Part shown: positions 15,101 through 27,900 of the stretch, piece by piece
Layout of the letters: each line of letters begins with the position of its first letter
How positions within the stretch are numbered: position 1 is the first letter of the stretch
Origin: Enoplolaimus lenunculus
Taxonomy: Eukaryota; Nematoda; Enoplea; Enoplida; Thoracostomopsidae
Direction: 5' to 3'
Assembly (NCBI GenBank): GCA_030248215.1
Contig: JASANG010001630.1
Span: forward strand, 310,001 to 374,000
Length of the DNA: 64,000 nucleotides
Translations under genes and position numbers: made by a program
The notes under the pieces: model-generated
What the model was told of the DNA's origin: nothing
The model's input: only the letters and a program-made list of their open reading frames with translations
The model's database searches: none

Positions 15101-18100
15101 CATTAACCTTAAATGTGAGGCAAGTATACAGGAGCCCAGATCGTTAATACTTTACTCATGGGTCATTTTATTTCACTTCTTACGTGGCTAGTATATATAC
15201 TTGATGTCATTCATCACTACCTTCCTCCCCCAACTAGCGGTGTCTCGGGCACCTTGGCTTCCCGAATAAACTATCCAATAAAATCGAAGATCTGATGCTC
15301 AAATCGTGATAAATTTGCTAAATTTAGACGATATTTGACTAGAAATTTGGCTAACTAATGACACGTATAATGTGCTACGTTTACAACAGAAGAAATGGTT
15401 TCAGTAACAGGAAATCTATGAGCACTGGCACATGACCAGTTTTGATATTAAAGAGAAAGTATCATTCCCTTCTTTTCCAATTATACCGATTGGTAATTTC
15501 TGTCGTTCCACTGCTTTACATTGCATACACCTTTAGGTGGTCTCTTAATTTAAGTCAGACTGTTTTGTTTAAAAAGTAACTTACTTCCTTCAAGTTTCAG
15601 GTCGACTATGGACCTCCTTCTGCAGTGTCAAGTGCTATCAGAACGCTCACAGATGCAGAGAAGCCTTGGATCACTAAACGCCTCGAGGAAGTCACCAACG
15701 TCCACGAGGGTGAAAAGGTTGGTTATAAATTGTTTTAAGTAGAACTCTTAGTTTTGATTCAAACAGTAGCACAGCAGTCAAGGGGCAGGGAAGCCGATGT
15801 CTCTCATTTTTGAAGTGAGAAAATTCTGAATGACTTAGAATGGCGAATGCTATAAAAGAAGTGTAAGGTTCCTACTGGACGAAATACTAAAATTGCCCTT
15901 GGCTTCTCGGTCGTTTTGTTCGAGAAGTTTCGTCTACCATTATAAATCGTGCCCTCGCGTATGTCGCAGCAGTATTTGTACCAGCTGCTGCGCCCCTCGA
16001 TTGAATTGCTTTTGTCTAAGTCGAAATTTCATGTCTTTTGTTTAATAACTATTTCAAATCTTTACATAAAATCATTTTACCCAAATATTATAACAATGAT
16101 AGATAAATGGAAGTTTTCTTTAGATTAAAATATAGTATAAAAAACCAAGTATTGTAAACGCTATGATTCGAAGTGCGTTCGTTATGATGCTTTAGATGCT
16201 TTAAGTTAAGGTCAATAATAACAACGTTGTATTTACGTTAAGTTTCTGAGTACAATAGTACGTCTACCGCAAAAAAAATTTTCATTTTTTAATTTGGTCG
16301 ATTTCTTAAAAACCTTAAAAGTTTCCATTCAACTCATATTCAGAAACAATTATAAAAAATTCCAATTTGTAGCCAATGTCGAGCCAGGATTTCAATTTTG
16401 AAAATTTTTTGCCATATTTGCGTTTCAGGTTTCCCTTCAAGTCGATTACTCTGGCACCCCGATTCCAGCGATAAAGTGGACAAAAGACGGTTGCGAACTT
16501 GCCGAATCAAAACGGGTTTGTGTCGATGCACAACAGAAAGGAAAATCGTTCTTGTCACTGAAAACTGCAGAAATTTCTGACGCTGGAGTATACGTTTGTC
16601 ATGTTGAAAATGAAGCCGGTCATGTGTCAACTCAAACTGACGTCAAAGTTGAAAAATTAGCAAAAGAAGCTGAGCAAGCGTAAGCTGTTGGGTGGTTTTG
16701 CAAACTATGGCTTTTTACACTAAATTTCCGAGCTTTTTATGCTGAATCCGTACGGTTGGAACAACGTTTTTTTGAAGCTTTGCCTTCTAAAATGTAGCAA
16801 ACCGCCAGAAATGGAACCGTGCAATTCTTGCAGTCGGGTCATGTTACCACTACTTCACGCGGTCGACTTCAAGTTGCAATTATTTGTTTGCAATGAATTC
16901 GTACATTTAAACGGGGTGTAACGGCTGAACTGACATATTCTGGGATCCAAAAATTTATTCATCCTCACTAAAATCAATAGTAGAAAACTGCGGCGATTTA
17001 CAACACTAAGTAAACAGTACTACAAGGAACCCAGAAACATGTTATCAAAATTTTAAGCATTCATGTTTCAAATGATTAGAATTACATTTATCTTTTTTCA
17101 TTCTCCTGGTTTTTCGTTTAAACTAACGTGTTCCGACGCTAAAAGTTATGATGTTTTGTTGAATATAAATTATGCGCCGTTCACAACAAGAAATTTTGCT
17201 ACAGTATACAAATCACATCGAGTGGCAATTTGTAAAGTGATTTTGTATTTTTAAGATCGAATGAAGCTCCCAAAGCAAAACAAGGCAAACGAGCGCCTGA
17301 AATTGTCCTCGCGCTATCGGACGTTACGGCACGCGCTGGACAAATTGTCAAATTGACTGCTCGAATCGACGCTGTTCCTAAAGGAAGGGTCTGTTGGTAC
17401 AAAGATGGGCAGGCGGTTCGTCCTGAAGGTATTAAACGCTATTTAGTTTACGGGTTTTGAGCTCAACGTTTCTAAAATATATTTTGATTTAGAGTTGAGC
17501 TTAAATAACTTGTGGCTTGTTTAGAACTAAGCCTGAAAGGCCAGTAATCCCAGGTGTTTGTAACCCCTGTTACGGGTATATGATTGGTATTATATGATCT
17601 TGATTGGTATTATATGATCTTGATTGGTATTATGATCTTGTACAGTAACTTAGACTTAGACATGCCAGTTGAGCATGGGGCGACTTGAATTAATAGCTCC
17701 TAACGCGGAGCGTCGTGAGGTGTCTGCATGTTGTCCATTGGTAATCTCTGTCGTCACAGCAGTACCATATTCAAACGCAAGGCTGTTTGTTGTTGGACAA
17801 AAATATTGAGAATCCCAAATATTTAACGTATGCGCACTACAAAATCTAGCTAATATAGGCGTATGATAAAAATGGCCATTGTCTTTTATCCGTGTGTATC
17901 CAATTAAAATCCACGCTTAAACACTCGATTTGGGATGAAATTGAAAATATTCGTGCGAGAAAAATGTTAATTAAATTTACTTCGCCCAACCCCCCGGAAA
18001 TCTTACCCCTCTGCTAAGAGTACCTGATTGCGATGTGGGGATGGATTAATTTAAAATTATATGCACACCAGCTACGATTGATCGTGGCTGCCGTTGATTG

Positions 18101-21100
18101 TTATGTGCTGCCGCAGTTTGTTGTTATAATTATTGTTACGGGTACGATCAACGAGTATCCCTGCGGACGAATCCGAGATGATACTCTCACGGGTGTTCGT
18201 GGCCGTGGATCTGCCAAAGTAAGCTACTTGCCTAGAGGATGACGGTCCCCCGGCGTGATGTCAGGTTTTGAGAGTCACAAAATCCCGACATCGTCATACG
18301 CCTAAGCCTGCCTATGCTCTAAGTTCTAGCGAACCCCGAGTGCGAGTAGGTAGATCACACCAATAACAATTAGCTCTTTCTCCGTGGATTTTAGTACAAC
18401 TGTGTGCTCACAACTTCTTCTCACGGTGAAACTTATTGACACTCGGTCATGCATATGGCTTAAACTTTAGTCTTATTCCCAGAAATTAGGTGGTTCAACC
18501 TGGTTTTGCTTTACTTGGTCATAGACCGTTTTGACAGAAAGGCGGATCGATCCTAGCCTTTGAGGTTTTAATTGATTTTACTTGCCACTGATTCGAACCA
18601 GGGCTGTTTGTTTGATTCTCGAGGCTCCAATAGTCCAGAAATTTTCATTTTCCTGCAAAAGTTTAAATCTCCTTTAGTGCTAAAGTTGTTTCAATTTTTA
18701 GCCATGGCTCTTTGGCCAGGAAAATGTGTAGCGCTCTCGGTTCAGGATTGAACTCAATTTAAAGTTTTGGTTTATTATTGCTTTGTACATTTTATACATA
18801 CATAGCATAGTAATGCAAGATACCTTGAGCCTGATGATCAAAAATTTTTTCGTTGCAGCGCGTTAGGATCTTATAATCTTATTTGCTTATTGTTAATGAC
18901 AACGCTAACAATGGCTATATTAATTGCTAGAAAAGCATGAGTAATTTATCTCAAGGATTAGCTCCGGTAAGAGTTGCCTAATCCTAGAGTTACCATCTTA
19001 CCACTAACAACTCCAGCATGGGAAACTTAGGTCTTTCTTGGAGTTAGGCTCTGTGTCTGGTGATGGAGAGTTTGGCTTGTTCAAGTGCAACCCTTCAGGC
19101 AGACGCAGGTGACCTCTGATGCTGGAAGCATAGTCTCTCTTAAGCCTAGGGTAGAATTTCTTGCACATTGATCGGACTTCCAAGCCAAACTCACCATCCT
19201 TGCATTAACTGACTCCTGAAAGCTGCACGTGTACCATAAGGTCTAGGGAGAGAGAGACTAGAAGGTCATTAAGTCCACATTGATCCTAAAGACTTGAACC
19301 TAACGAGTTTTCCAAGAAGGCCTTGCGTTAGGATTTAAGTTTCTTTGTGTCTGTTTCCGAGTGTAGCGCGACTCTATAGCCCTAAGCGTGATTTTTCACA
19401 GGCTGCACATTCAGCAGTTTGATTGTCAACTGGACGGGCCTTGCCACAAACTTAGATCATTGGGGCCTGGCTAGAATCGTCTCAAATCACAGGGTACATT
19501 GAAATTTTCTGGACGGTAGGCCTCAGCTCTTTTAGTTGCCATATCCTAAATGCTTAGCATTAGGCTGAATTGGCCTCCCTACCGTGCTGGCAATCAATCC
19601 TGCAAATATTAATGTCCATCCTGAACATACTTTAAATTTTTCTAGGATCGCTGCCTATATGGCATCACCTTGCAGGTATTTTCTGATTTAAAGATTTGCC
19701 CCCCTAAAAGTTTACACAGAATTGCTGGACCTGCGTTGTCGCCAACGCCAGGCAAAGTTTTAGATCAAAAGTTTACCCACACCCCCTTTGTGAAACCGGA
19801 AAATCCCAGCTTGGCCCCCCCTTATTCCAAAGTTTCCTACCCCAGCGCGTAACGCGCGTACCCCCCTTTTTGCTGCAGCGCCCCGAAACTCCCGTGCACA
19901 CTAAGTCGCCTCCGTGTGCAGGGAGATCGGTTTGCTGTCGCGGCTCGAGCACGCGAGCGAAAACCGAAAAATATGAAACTGAACTGAATGTTCAGCCTGT
20001 GCAGCGCCCTTATATACTGCGCGAGCTCCAATTTTTAGCCAATCAGCGCACCCCGAAAACAAACACAGTAATTTCGTTTCATTGGTCGGAAATTCCGAGG
20101 TTTCAATCAGCCAATACAAAATGACCATTGGATTAATTCTTAAGAGCCCGTGATTGGCTGGAGAAATTAACACATAATTTACAACTGGAGAGTTACATGG
20201 GGAATAACGGGGTCACCCCCCATCCAAGGTTTGGGCACGGAGGTGCACATGATGCCAGGGTCAGAAAAATTATTTTACCGAGTTTTACTCGCAACTCCCT
20301 TAAGAAATATGATAACTACGTGCAGCTTTTGCTTTTAGGGTCTCCCTCTTACTATCTCACAAGATACTACAGACACGTTTTACAATGTGAAGACCCGCAC
20401 CGCAAAACTTGAGCGTGAAATAAAAAAAACGTGCGTTACTACGACATGAAAACACAACAAAGCGCGTAGTGCAAAGTAAAATCATACAGATAGAGCCAAT
20501 ACCTGACAGATACATGTAGGTACTGTAAAATCCTCCAAACCCCATACCCCTGTACATGAACTGTCCAAGTCTACAGTCGTCCTATACTGATTTTTCCATC
20601 CTTAATAGAATGAGTTAACGAAAACCTTAACTGGCGTCAGAAACGAGCCTACAAACCCTGGAGAGTGATAGTCTCGTGCTCAGGGTTGTCCCAAATTTTA
20701 GTTACCTTGTGCGGTTACGTTAGAAAACACGCGAACATAATAGGACATAACAAAATCATGGCAGCAGGTAAAATGCACTACAAAGTATGAATATAGGGCA
20801 TCGAGGGACAAATGACGCAAAAGTAAGGCAACAAGCAAAAGTGATAATTTGAAAGCATATATAGTCGGTGCCCAAAATCCTAGAAGCCTATTTGGGAATT
20901 GTTCTATTAACCGAGACAAAACGCTAAGTTGGATAGTTTCAAATTTAATGCTATACTCCGGGTAAGCTGAAGATTACAATTTCGAAAATTCACTGGTCAA
21001 GTGCTAAGAACACAAAATTTACAAAGCCTCCATCGGCCATAGTTTTTCAAATATGCCTTCACGGACCGTGTTGGGGTGGCTGTATGAACCCGGGCAACGA

Positions 21101-24100
21101 GCGAAATCGAACGGTACCACTTTTAGCGTCGGACCCCGGGAAAGCGAAAACCGCATTTTAGGAGACCCGTTCTGCAGTGCATGTACACACAATTTTTAAA
21201 GGATTTTCGGCGAACCGTAGCTTTTGAAGTATTCGTTTGCGGACACTGTTCGGGGTAGTTTTCTTGCTCTGTGCAACGCGGAGAAACAAATGGTACCGAA
21301 TTTGGCGTTGTGCTCCGAAAAAGTGAAAATCGCATTTTTCGGAGCCGTATCCGTAAAGCACGTACATACAAAAATTTGGAAAATTTCAATTGACTATAAC
21401 TTTTCAACCATGGATTTGCGGGCCATGTTCGGGGTGGTTTTCTTGCTCTACTCGTCAGGCCGAATCGAATGATATAAATTTTAACCTTGTAGCTCGAAAA
21501 AGTTGAAATTGCGTTTTTCGGGGGTCCGATCCGTAGAGTGTGTATATGTAAAATCCTAAAAACCATTGATTGACCATAGCTCCCTAAGTATTGGTTTGCG
21601 AGCAGGGTTAGGGGTGGTTTTCTTAACCAGCTCGACGAGCTGAATCGAACGATACCAATTTTAGCACCCAATCCCGGAAAAGCGAAAATCGCGTTTTTGG
21701 ATCCGGGATCCGTAAAGCGTGTACACGTTAAATCCCGAAAACTTCAGGGGCCCATAACTTTCAAACTATTGGTTTCCGGATAGGGTTCGGGGTGGTTTTC
21801 CTGATCAGCTCAGCGAGCTGAGTCGAATGGTACTAATTTTAACATCCGATTCCGGAAAAGTGAAAATTGCATTTTTCGGAGCCGGGCCTCCGGACGCACA
21901 CGCACAAAATCTCGAAGTTTTGAAATGTCTATAACTGTTGACTACCGCATTGCGGGCCTTAATTGGGGTGATTTTCTTAGATGGCACAGTTCAAGGAAAT
22001 TGCCTAATGCCAGCCTACATGCTATATTCCGTAAAATAACAGTCAAAATTTCCTAAAAACCCAACTCGCGACCAATACTCATAACCTACATTCCCGCTAA
22101 TTTTAGACGTTCGTTCACTGTGCAGGTTCGGAGTGGCTTTCTCGGCCAAAACAGAAGGCCAAGACAACAGGTACTAAATATAGAACCCCAGGAAGCCCAA
22201 AAATGAAAAGAAATTTCAAAATTTAAGTGTCAAGAAATTCAAAATTTTCGCAAGATCCTGGTTTTCGACCTAAAACGGCAGCCGGGACGGCTTACTCGGC
22301 CAACCCGGTGTGCCGAACCCAAGGGCGCCAGTTCCGCACCTGAATTATAAGAACAACGGGCCTCAAATCCTAAAAATCCGGTTGTCCTAAGAGACAGATG
22401 ACCATCGTTCTACTTCATTGCCCCCTAAAAATCCCGTTAAGCCTGCGAAGAACATAACTTTGCCTACCCATTTTTACATATCCTAAACCCAAAAACAAAA
22501 CTATCCCCCCAATCATAAACAATTATTCTCCTAGGCTGAGGCGAGGCGTTGCTTAACGGAAAATTCAAAATTTCAAAATTTTCGACTGCCGTTATATGCA
22601 GTCTCTCCTTTCCTCTCCCCCAAACGGTGCACAACGCACCCTTGCCTCTCTGAAAATCACCGCCCCCTTCTTGTGCAAATAATTCTCGGCTCCTCTTCCG
22701 AGTGTAGTTTCTGTTTTGAGCTGAGTCGCTTATACACCCTCATATATATGCAAAGAAGTTTCAAGATATATATATACTCAATACGTCTCAGGCTGCTATT
22801 ATCATATCAGGGGGCGCAAGTGCCTACCCGTTGGACTACCTTGCGTCAAGCCTATGATCAAAATAAAACTATGATCTCACAGCAATACCGAACTCAGAGC
22901 CCCAAAAGGAAGTTTAAAGGGCAGGAGTATGAGGCCTGTCCCCCATAGGTAGCTCCAACTCGGAGTCCATGTACCGATCTGCAATTTCCTGTGTGTCTTA
23001 TCATACACTCATATAGTTCTTTTCGGTTAGGAGGTGTGCATCTAAAAAGAGAGCCATCAAGAATACGAGCGGGGATCAAAACATGTTTAAAACGGTCCAA
23101 ATAGTCTAATAACTACACCTAACCAGCGCTAGCTTCTCAAGCCCATACAATTCCTTTTTCTTCTACCCCTCGAGGCGTCAACCCCCAATGTATAATCTAA
23201 CAGTACCCATGCAGTACAACAGAACGTGCAAATACGTAGATATAGTCAATTTTGTGCGATCAGCTGACTCTAATAGGACTCCGGAGAGCATGGGGGCGAG
23301 ACCCAAATTTTTAGGAGAAGCCAGGTCTAGGTGGAATTCCCAGCCTAACAAGTCTTTCCAGTGCCTGAAAATCTCACTATTTGGGCCGCAAGTCGTTCTC
23401 AGGATACATCACCTAAATAGCCCCCGTCCTTGTTATCTTAATATTCTTAGGCGGTTGCATTCAATCTCTTCAGACTTATCTCCCGTACAGGAAATTTCTA
23501 AGCAATTCGGCTGTCCGATGGAGATATCAGTACGTGCTGTGCAAATAACTTTCTAGTCTCCGAATCTAGTCGTTAAGATATACAATCTGTTTCAGCTAGT
23601 CGGAATTTAAATACTCATCAGAAGAAAACAGAGGGGAAATTCCTGCATGCTAGTCAATTGAAATCTAGTCAAATCAATACATTCGGTGAATTCTAGTCAA
23701 TTTTCCTTTAAGTTGGCAACTAGTTATTGAAATGGGAGAGACAAAACTTTAGGGGGATACTGAACTGAGATCTCAGTGGTTGTACTAGCACCAGGTGGGC
23801 GTGTACACACATATATAAAAAAATTACTTGCAAAACGCCAAGAAGGAAACAACAAATGCACGACAACAAATATGTAACAGCAGATTTGGTCTCTAGGATT
23901 GATCTTTTAACTGGTTGTTAGGGCCTGTCACAGTTTCTGGGTGCCTAGTAGTTTTCTGAACCACTGTACGAGGTATTGTATAAGTAATTTCACTCGTTGT
24001 TCCTGAATTGTGGTCCCAGACACAACTGTCGTCTTGCGCTGTCGGCTACGCATTCGAACGGGGCTAGATTTCGAAAGGCATCTTCAGTCTGGTATGTCTA

Positions 24101-24517
24101 GTCATACGAAGTGAGAAGAAGACCGATAGTAATTCTGGAATAGGTCAAGAGTACCCCATGAGCTAATCAAGCTTCCTAGGTTTTCATAGACATCCTTTGG
24201 GTCTTAAGGCCAGCCCGGTATGGATATACATGAAACAAAATATGAATTAACAGCTACAAACACAAACAACTGCACCAGCCAAGAACATAATGTATGGATA
24301 TGAGTTTTCGGGTGTCAATAGCAAAAACAACTCGCGTCGTTGACGATGTTCGCGTGAAAGAAAGCGCTGGACAACGAACAAAGGGGTTAGCGAGTGGGAG
24401 TGCTCGGCTGTCAACATCAGATAGTCATGAAGAGAGGTGCACTTACAGGATATACATGTAAATAACATGATCAAGACAACAGAGCCAATAATAACAATGA
24501 CAACGATAATAAGAATC

Positions 24518-24554
<37 letters not shown>

Positions 24555-24888
24555 TAATAATAACAACCTGTTAGTTACAGGATTAACTCCTGAGAGCACG
24601 CGGAATAAACCCGTTTAAAGATTCGGTTAGGGAAAAACAGTGTCCCTGACATTATTGCTTGAATATGTGATATTTTAGGTCGGTTTGAAATTTTGGCATC
24701 GCCCAATTTAGCCAACCGACTGGTAATTCACGACGCAACAACTGATGATTCCGGCATATACACTGTGGTTTGCCAAAATAAATCGGGTACTGCACAATCT
24801 CAATGCGAACTACGTGTTCTTGGTAAGTTTCAAATCAAATTTTACTAATACTCAGTAGGCATAATTTTCTAATTAAATACGTTGTACG

Positions 24889-24952
<64 letters not shown>

Positions 24953-27900
24953 GCAGTCCTTATGACCAATAGTGGATCCCACTTTGTCGGCAACCGAATA
25001 GCTGGTGGTATCCACTGGTAAGGCAAAAGAAATATCAGTCTTATCGAGTTAATTGAGTCGCTAGACTATGGCAAGCTAGCGTACGCTAATTTTCAAACTC
25101 CAGCATATGTGTTTTTAATTCTTATTTTTCACTTTGATTAACAGTTATATTTCATTCTAGATCATCTCCATCATCGTGCACCAGTGTTCACGGAACATTT
25201 ACGCGATCAAACTGTAGATGAAGGAAGCGAAGTAGTATTACAGGCGAAAGTTGATGCAGAACCTGATCCTCAGATCGTTTGGTATGTTGCATTAGTTGAA
25301 ACTTTTTCAAAATCAATTGTGTGATCTAAGGCAAAAAATAAGATATATTGAGTTTTATAAAAATTGGTCCATGTAAATTATAAGATGCAGGAGTCAGGCA
25401 GACTGGGGGACTTAGAATCTTCTAAGCTCAGGCTTTAGGATTAGGCTTAAGTTTTATGGTTTACGATTAGTATGCAGGTTTTGTAGTTAACATGGCAAAT
25501 TATACTTTATTGGGAACTTTAGAACAAACTTGTGAACCTAAAATTTCGCTATATTGAGGTGATATTTGGTAGGTCAGTCAACAATTTTAGTGGAAAAATT
25601 CTAAGCAAGCGTAAGTTTGGATGCAATCTTTGTTCAATAAGAATGCTACTGATCACAAATTTAGGCCCGAAACCAAAACCAAAGCTTAAGGAATATTATA
25701 TTAAAGTAACCGTTTTAACGTTCAAATTTAAATTATCACTAATAGCAGTTTTAAAAAGCGACTCAAATTATTGTTTTTGAATATTTCAATACAACTTTAG
25801 CTTTTTCTGAAAGTGAAAAAATATAAAAGTTTGTCGTCAGCTGAACTTGTGCCCATTTCACCAAAAGGTGTTGTTTAAATTTGAATCCGGTTGTTTTCCA
25901 AATGTATTCCTCTGAATTATATTCGAAACGAGTCGGCTGTTTTCAGGTTTAAAGATGGTCTCAAATTGAAAACTACACGTCGAATGAAATTAACGTTCAC
26001 CGAAGACAACTGGTGCTTTTTGACAATCTTTTCATGCACTCAATCCGATACTGGCTACTATATGTGTTCGGCTTCGAATCCGGCTGGTTCCGAAACATCT
26101 CAAGCAATGCTTACGGTTAAAGGTAATCAAAATACTATTACTGGATAATTCTACTTTCGCATTTACAAAGATTAACTCACATAAACATAAATTTCCCTGC
26201 TTGTTCGCTCGCAAAATACATTTGTGCTTGTTGGTTGCGGTAAATTTTTATGCAGGCATGTTTGTTAATGATAGTCGTACCGTTATTTTTTGTGGCGTTA
26301 AGCTTTTTACACATTTTAAACAATTTACCGTTTTCCTATTGATAATAATTAATTTCAGTAATACATTTTATTTATTGTTATATTTATTTTTATATATTTA
26401 TTTTCCAGGCTCTCTTGAAACCGAAACTACGGCTGCAGCTCGATCTGCTAAAATGCTTGAAGAAAAAGGCAAAAAAGTTGACGAAAAGTAATTGTAACTA
26501 AATTATTTCACTATTATTTTAGACTTTATGGGTGTTTAAGTTTGCTTTTCTTATGCATCACATAAGTTATTTTTATTATTCACCAAAAGTTTGCGCTAAC
26601 TCGTAAATATTAAAATATTATTTACTAAACACGCTTAAACACTAAAATTTTCGAATCTACAACAATTCGTAGCCCGACAGCTTGTCGACCGACACCTCAC
26701 CGGCCCCAAGAACTTGTTGCCCCACAACTCGTCGGCCCAGACCCCCTTCCTGTCGCCCAGACAACTCATCGGATCGATGAGTTGTCGCACATGGTAATAT
26801 GCGACAAGTTATCTGATCGACGAGTGGTCGGGGCGACAACTTGTCGGGTCGACGTATTATGGAGGCGACAACTTGTCAGGGTCGATGAGTTGTCGAGCTG
26901 AGAACCAGTCGCGATTGGCAGTTGCGTGACGACGTATTGTAGTGATACCAAAATTTTCAGGCGTAAAAAGTATTCTTTCCCGCAGGAAATTCAAGATCCG
27001 TCATTGATATTTACGCCTATTTTATAATTGAATTTTATTTAGTAGTTAGTGTTTGTTGTGTTTACGTTGAATAGTAATTCGTCGCATTAATTTTAAACTT
27101 TTGAATATTAAAATTTTTTATTATAGATCATCGCCAATGTTTACTGAGACACCACCGCATAATTTGACATCACTTGAAGGTCAACCAGTCAGTTTAGCTT
27201 GTAAAGTCAAAGCTAATCCACCAGCGGTTTTGAAATGGTTTAAAGATGGCCATATGGTGTGTTTACCATATATGCATTTTACTAAATTCTTTTAAATTGC
27301 AAACTTCATATTATCAAAAAATACAGGAACTAGTTTCGTTTATACATTTTACTGTTTACTGTAGCAACCCGAATAAGAGAGGCGACGGATATTTATTTGT
27401 CCTCTCTAGAGGGTACCTCCTATTACTCGGTTACGGACTATTATTTATTTTTAATTTGTCGATATCAGGAACACAATGCGCTGTACACAAATGTGCACAT
27501 CGGTCCGCAAAGGGTTAACCCGCCATCCATCGCCCTTCGTTACTGATATATATCTGTTATTGGGTCTATCCGCTGAACTAAACGTTTCTTTTTTTGTATC
27601 AAAACCATGAGGGGTAATGCAAGGTTATATTTAGGAATGTACTTCAAAACTTATATATTTCGAACTGAACTTTATTTGTCCTGGAGTTATCTATGCACTA
27701 CATTAGAGATAATTGAACATTATGGACTCTAATTAGGGGTTATAGACTATGCATTGCGGACTCTTATTAGGGATACGGTCTCTTTTTGATTGGGACTCAA
27801 AATGTGGACCCCCTCTTATTACCCCCTCCTATTCGGGTCATAACAGAACAGTGTCACAAAAGTATAAATTTGTCGGCAAAGTGTTATTTGCTAGGGTGTG

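Larger units (their letters stand above)
17429..24678 (+). other. ttn-1: Long intron of ttn-1, mostly unclassified repeat relics
   Basis: Contains, in order, a 20-bp minisatellite, an unclassified G+C-richer stretch (18110-18350), a possible foldback (19025-19335), the minus-strand promoter-like cluster, the ~179-bp satellite, a stretch with scattered short protein-like frames (22800-23560) that I could not identify, and an (AAT)n tract. Base composition is more even than in other introns, suggesting one or more old insertions of several kilobases. Possible relic of a larger element; family unknown, broken. Confidence 0.5.

Noticed and set aside
18590-18620. tRNA B-box-like GATTCGAACC
   Set aside because: No matching A box at the right distance and no cloverleaf arms.
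21123-21671. 182-codon open frame on the minus strand
   Set aside because: It lies wholly inside the ~179-bp satellite, and its apparent repeats at the protein level follow from the DNA repeat. No family recognised.
23188-23556. 122-codon open frame in the long intron
   Set aside because: No family recognised and the opposite strand has similarly long pieces. Treated as part of an unclassified relic region.
18110-24620. Whole LTR retroelement in the long intron
   Set aside because: The promoter-like cluster made this attractive, but I could find no matching pair of terminal repeats, no primer-binding site I trust and no recognisable gag or pol.
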